A stretch of 64,000 nt of DNA from Methanomassiliicoccales archaeon (GTDB taxonomy: Archaea > Thermoplasmatota > Thermoplasmata > Methanomassiliicoccales > UBA472): positions 124,001 through 188,000 of the forward strand of contig DASXVU010000048.1 of assembly GCA_036504055.1 (NCBI GenBank). Reading direction: 5' to 3'. The translations under genes and the position numbers were made by a program. This document shows, piece by piece, positions 61,905-64,000 of this stretch; the first letter of the stretch is position 1; every line of letters starts with the position of its first letter. The notes under the pieces are model-generated. The model had not been told where the DNA came from. It saw only the letters and a list, made by a program, of their open reading frames with translations, and did not search any database.

Positions 61905-62723
61905 CTATGGATGGTTCATGACCTTACGCTCCAAGATCTCCTCTCCTTCGTATACGAACAGCCTTGGTCTCCCCGCCTGCAGGACGACATAGGTGTTGGG
62001 AGGCGTCCCTTCGGTGACCCATGAACCGGTGTTGATCAGGTTCCCCTCCTGACTGATGAACGGATTATGCGTATGGCCGAACACCAGGATCTCTTTCGGC
62101 CTCCCATGGACCTCGGCATAGGCAAGTTTCTCGATGCCTTCGATGCGGTTCTTCAGCCTTATCTCGGGCCCGTCCTCGATGCTCCCGGTGGTCAGCTTGA
62201 GCTTCCCTTCCTCCCCCCGCTCGGCGATGACGGAGTACTGCACGTCGCCCATCTTCTTGGCCAGGTATGTCCAGACGTCGTCCTTCGGTATTCCATCGGA
62301 ATCAGACATGACATGGCACAGGATCTCGAGTATCGGCCTGATGAACTTGGTCTCGCTCCCGTACTCGAACTCATATCCGTGCATGAAGCGGTAGGTATGC
62401 AGCCCATCCGTCAGTTCCAGGGTCTCATGGAACTCGAACGGGTAGTTGTAATGCGGGGCCCGGTTCTTCAGTTTCAATAGGTGGTAGTCGTGGTTGCCCG
62501 CCACCCAGTGGACGTTCATCCTTTCCTTGAGCGCCAAGAGCAATTCCATCGTGTCCATGTTCTCCAGGAACACGCCCGACGCATCCCGATGCCACATCTC
62601 CACGATATCGCCCAGGAGCACCAGGTCGGTCAGTTCTCCATCTTCGAGGAGAGATCGCAGGAACGATTTGAAGGGATCTTTATGGCTGTTCACGCTCCCC
62701 AGGTGGACATCGGATACTACCAC
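61905..62723 (-). CDS. Metallophosphoesterase (paralogue 1)
   Basis: A calcineurin-like phosphoesterase of about 272 residues. Motifs SDVHLGS, LGDIVEMW, AGNHDYH, MHGYEFEYG and FGHTHNP supply the di-metal ligands; it is near UDP-diacylglucosamine-hydrolase-type or phosphodiesterase members. It is a close relative of paralogue 2, about 65-70% alike by eye. GTG 62723 is the usual choice. The ribosome site GGTGAT (62736-62741) suggests that the codon GTC at 62730-62732 (VKVVVVSDVHLG) is placed as the true start. TATA box TTTATATA is at 62765-62772. Confidence 0.9.
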   Translation of the reverse strand: MVVSDVHLGSVNSHKDPFKSFLRSLLEDGELTDLVLLGDIVEMWHRDASGVFLENMDTMELLLALKERMNVHWVAGNHDYHLLKLKNRAPHYNYPFEFHETLELTDGLHTYRFMHGYEFEYGSETKFIRPILEILCHVMSDSDGIPKDDVWTYLAKKMGDVQYSVIAERGEEGKLKLTTGSIEDGPEIRLKNRIEGIEKLAYAEVHGRPKEILVFGHTHNPFISQEGNLINTGSWVTEGTPPNTYVVLQAGRPRLFVYEGEEILERKVMNHP

Positions 62724-62760
62724 GACTTTGACGGTATCACCATGAAATGAAGTCTTGCCC

Positions 62761-62772
62761 GGAATATATAAA
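62761..62772 (-). promoter_or_regulatory. TATA box of metallophosphoesterase 1
   Basis: TTTATATATTCC on the minus strand; transcription should start near 62740, almost at the ribosome site. The flanking CACCGGG resembles that of paralogue 2. Confidence 0.6.
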
Positions 62773-62864
62773 CCCGGTGAGGTAAGGAATGGGTAGATGC
62801 GTACAATTATGCCATCACGGGCAATGTCATTAATTTGGACAAGACCTATTCGGTCCGGGGATAA

Positions 62865-63116
62865 ATGACGATGGGCGTCAATGACAAGATCAGATTGACC
62901 AAGGAGCAAAGGACAGACATGATAACCTCGATCAAGAGGTATTTCCAAAAGGAAAGGGGGGAGGCGATCGGCGATCTCGGGGCCGGCCTGCTGCTGGACT
63001 TCATCATTGAGAGACTGGCCCCGGAGTTCTACAACCAGGGGGTCAACGATTCGGCGAAGTACATCGGCGATAGGATAGAGGACATGATGTCTATCCAGAT
63101 CATAAGACCGAAGTGA
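62865..63116 (+). CDS. DUF2164 family protein
   Basis: An 83-residue protein matching DUF2164: IRLTKEQRTDMITSIKRYF, ERGEAIGDLGAGLLLDFII and FYNQGVNDSAKYIGDRIEDM are its conserved blocks. It is mainly helical and cytosolic with no known reaction. GGGGATAA stands 3 nt before the ATG. It lies between the two metallophosphoesterase genes, divergent from paralogue 1 and convergent with paralogue 2 (4 bp apart). Confidence 0.9.
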   Translation: MTMGVNDKIRLTKEQRTDMITSIKRYFQKERGEAIGDLGAGLLLDFIIERLAPEFYNQGVNDSAKYIGDRIEDMMSIQIIRPK

Positions 63117-63119
63117 ATT

Positions 63120-63932
63120 CTAGGGTATCTCCTGCCTATCCATGATCTCGCCTCCCCCATACACGAACAGGTGCGGCCTTCCTCCTTCCAGCACCACATA
63201 GGTCTTGTAGATCTTCGACTCGGTCACCCACGAGCCGGTGTTGACCAGATCCTCTCCTTTGCTGATGAAAGGGTGATGTGTGTGGCCGAAGACAAGGAGT
63301 TGGCCAGGTTTGCTCCGCACCTCCTCATGGGCGCGCTTCTCGACCACCTCAAGCCGGTTCTGTGCCAGTCTTTCCTCGGGTCCATCATTCAGGCTCCGGG
63401 ACCGCCTTTTGAGCCGCCTCTCCAGGTGTTGGGTGAAAACAGTATAATGTAGGTCCAGGAATCTTCTCCGCAGGTAGGTCCACAGTTCCTCCTCCCGGAC
63501 CCCATCAACGTCGGACATGAAGTGGCACAGGATATCCATCGAAGGTCTTATGATCCTGAGTTCATGCCCATATTCGAACTCGTAGCCATGCATGAACCTG
63601 ATGGTACGGCCGCTGTCTACCAGTTCCAATTCTTGTTTGAACTCGAAAGGATACCGGTAATGCGGGGCCCGGTTCTTCAATTTCAGTAGGTGATAGTCAT
63701 GATTTCCGGCCACCCAATGCACTTTTATTTTTCCCTGCAGGTCCTTGATGAGCTGTATGGTGTCCATGTTCTCCAGGAACACACCCGAGGCGTCCCTCCG
63801 CCACATGTCCACGATGTCCCCCAGGAGCACAAGGTCCGTGATCTCAGGGTCTTCGCGCAGGGAACTTAGGAACGAGTTGAAGGAAGCCCGGTCACAACTC
63901 GCGCTGCCTAGATGGACATCAGAAACGACCAC
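63120..63932 (-). CDS. Metallophosphoesterase (paralogue 2)
   Basis: A 270-residue calcineurin-like phosphoesterase with the same motifs as paralogue 1: SDVHLGS, LGDIVDMW, AGNHDYH, MHGYEFEYG and FGHTHHP. GTG 63932 is the canonical start. Upstream, GGTGATATC precedes ATC AAG ATC GTG, so in frame the protein would read (Met)KIVVVSDVHLG if ATC at 63939-63941 starts translation; this is the usual N-terminus of the family. TATA box TTTATATA is at 63973-63980. Substrates may be phosphodiesters; the two copies suggest dosage or divided roles. Confidence 0.9.
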   Translation of the reverse strand: MVVSDVHLGSASCDRASFNSFLSSLREDPEITDLVLLGDIVDMWRRDASGVFLENMDTIQLIKDLQGKIKVHWVAGNHDYHLLKLKNRAPHYRYPFEFKQELELVDSGRTIRFMHGYEFEYGHELRIIRPSMDILCHFMSDVDGVREEELWTYLRRRFLDLHYTVFTQHLERRLKRRSRSLNDGPEERLAQNRLEVVEKRAHEEVRSKPGQLLVFGHTHHPFISKGEDLVNTGSWVTESKIYKTYVVLEGGRPHLFVYGGGEIMDRQEIP

Positions 63933-63970
63933 GATCTTGATGATATCACCGGTAAATCAGTCCAGCGCGC

Positions 63971-63980
63971 TGTATATAAA
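63971..63980 (-). promoter_or_regulatory. TATA box of metallophosphoesterase 2
   Basis: TTTATATACA on the minus strand, preceded by CACCGA as in paralogue 1, about 40 nt before the GTG start. Transcription should begin near 63950, at the ribosome site. Confidence 0.6.
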
Positions 63981-64000
63981 TCGGTGGGGGCTCCGCATGG

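Overview
The window looks like a chromosomal segment of a euryarchaeon, most probably Methanomassiliicoccales or a related Thermoplasmata lineage. The pointers are TATA-box promoters close to start codons, several apparently leaderless genes, Shine-Dalgarno cores of the GGTGA/GGGGA type, a cyclic 2,3-diphosphoglycerate synthase, a CooT/CooC nickel pair, a tRNA-Leu without an encoded CCA, and many secreted proteins built from beta-helix, BspA-type leucine-rich and fibronectin type III modules. No rRNA, CRISPR array, transposase or integrase was found. The lineage is an inference from gene content; no marker gene proves it.

Layout. 1-6 kb: a truncated Fic gene, cooT-cooC, a Zn-ribbon protein, an EamA transporter, cpgS and tRNA-Leu(UAA). 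6.2-8.6 kb: an AT-rich stretch behind the tRNA with a RelA/SpoT-type alarmone synthetase and a membrane TIR protein, a small accessory or defence-like island. 8.7-43.4 kb: a secretome region with nine large exported proteins (one of 1844 residues), interspersed with ordinary genes: two response regulators, an Ldh2-family dehydrogenase, a methyltransferase, a conserved-TM-helix channel, a winged-helix regulator and an HtrA homologue without its catalytic serine. 43.5-49.4 kb: a tightly overlapping four-gene operon (polysaccharide pyruvyl transferase, acyl reductase/acyl-AMP ligase fusion, ATC-hydrolase-like protein, GMC oxidoreductase). 49.6-64 kb: mostly single housekeeping or stress genes (flavodoxin, CNNM/CorC, PH-SHOCT, ICMT, VOC, DHFR-like, thioesterase, SRPBCC, CMD, hemerythrin, ABC-2 exporter, DUF488, cupin, a degenerate RNase III, and two metallophosphoesterases flanking a DUF2164 gene).

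The most novel part is 36.27-40.26 kb. A unit of about 1.98 kb is tandemly duplicated. Each copy has a roughly 400-bp leader (TATA box plus several hairpins), a previously unannotatable 69-70 aa protein, and a secreted beta-helix protein whose start overlaps the small gene's stop. The leader is about as conserved as the coding part, and one hairpin carries a compensatory C-G to G-C change between copies, which argues for a functional structured RNA. Between the copies lies the broken 3' end of the membrane-protein gene that still stands intact after the second copy, so the duplication history can be read directly.

Other notable points are the reductase-ligase fusion, three conserved enzyme families with missing catalytic residues (HtrA, RNase III, Ldh2), and three genes whose best-placed start codon appears to be ATC, GTC or ATT.
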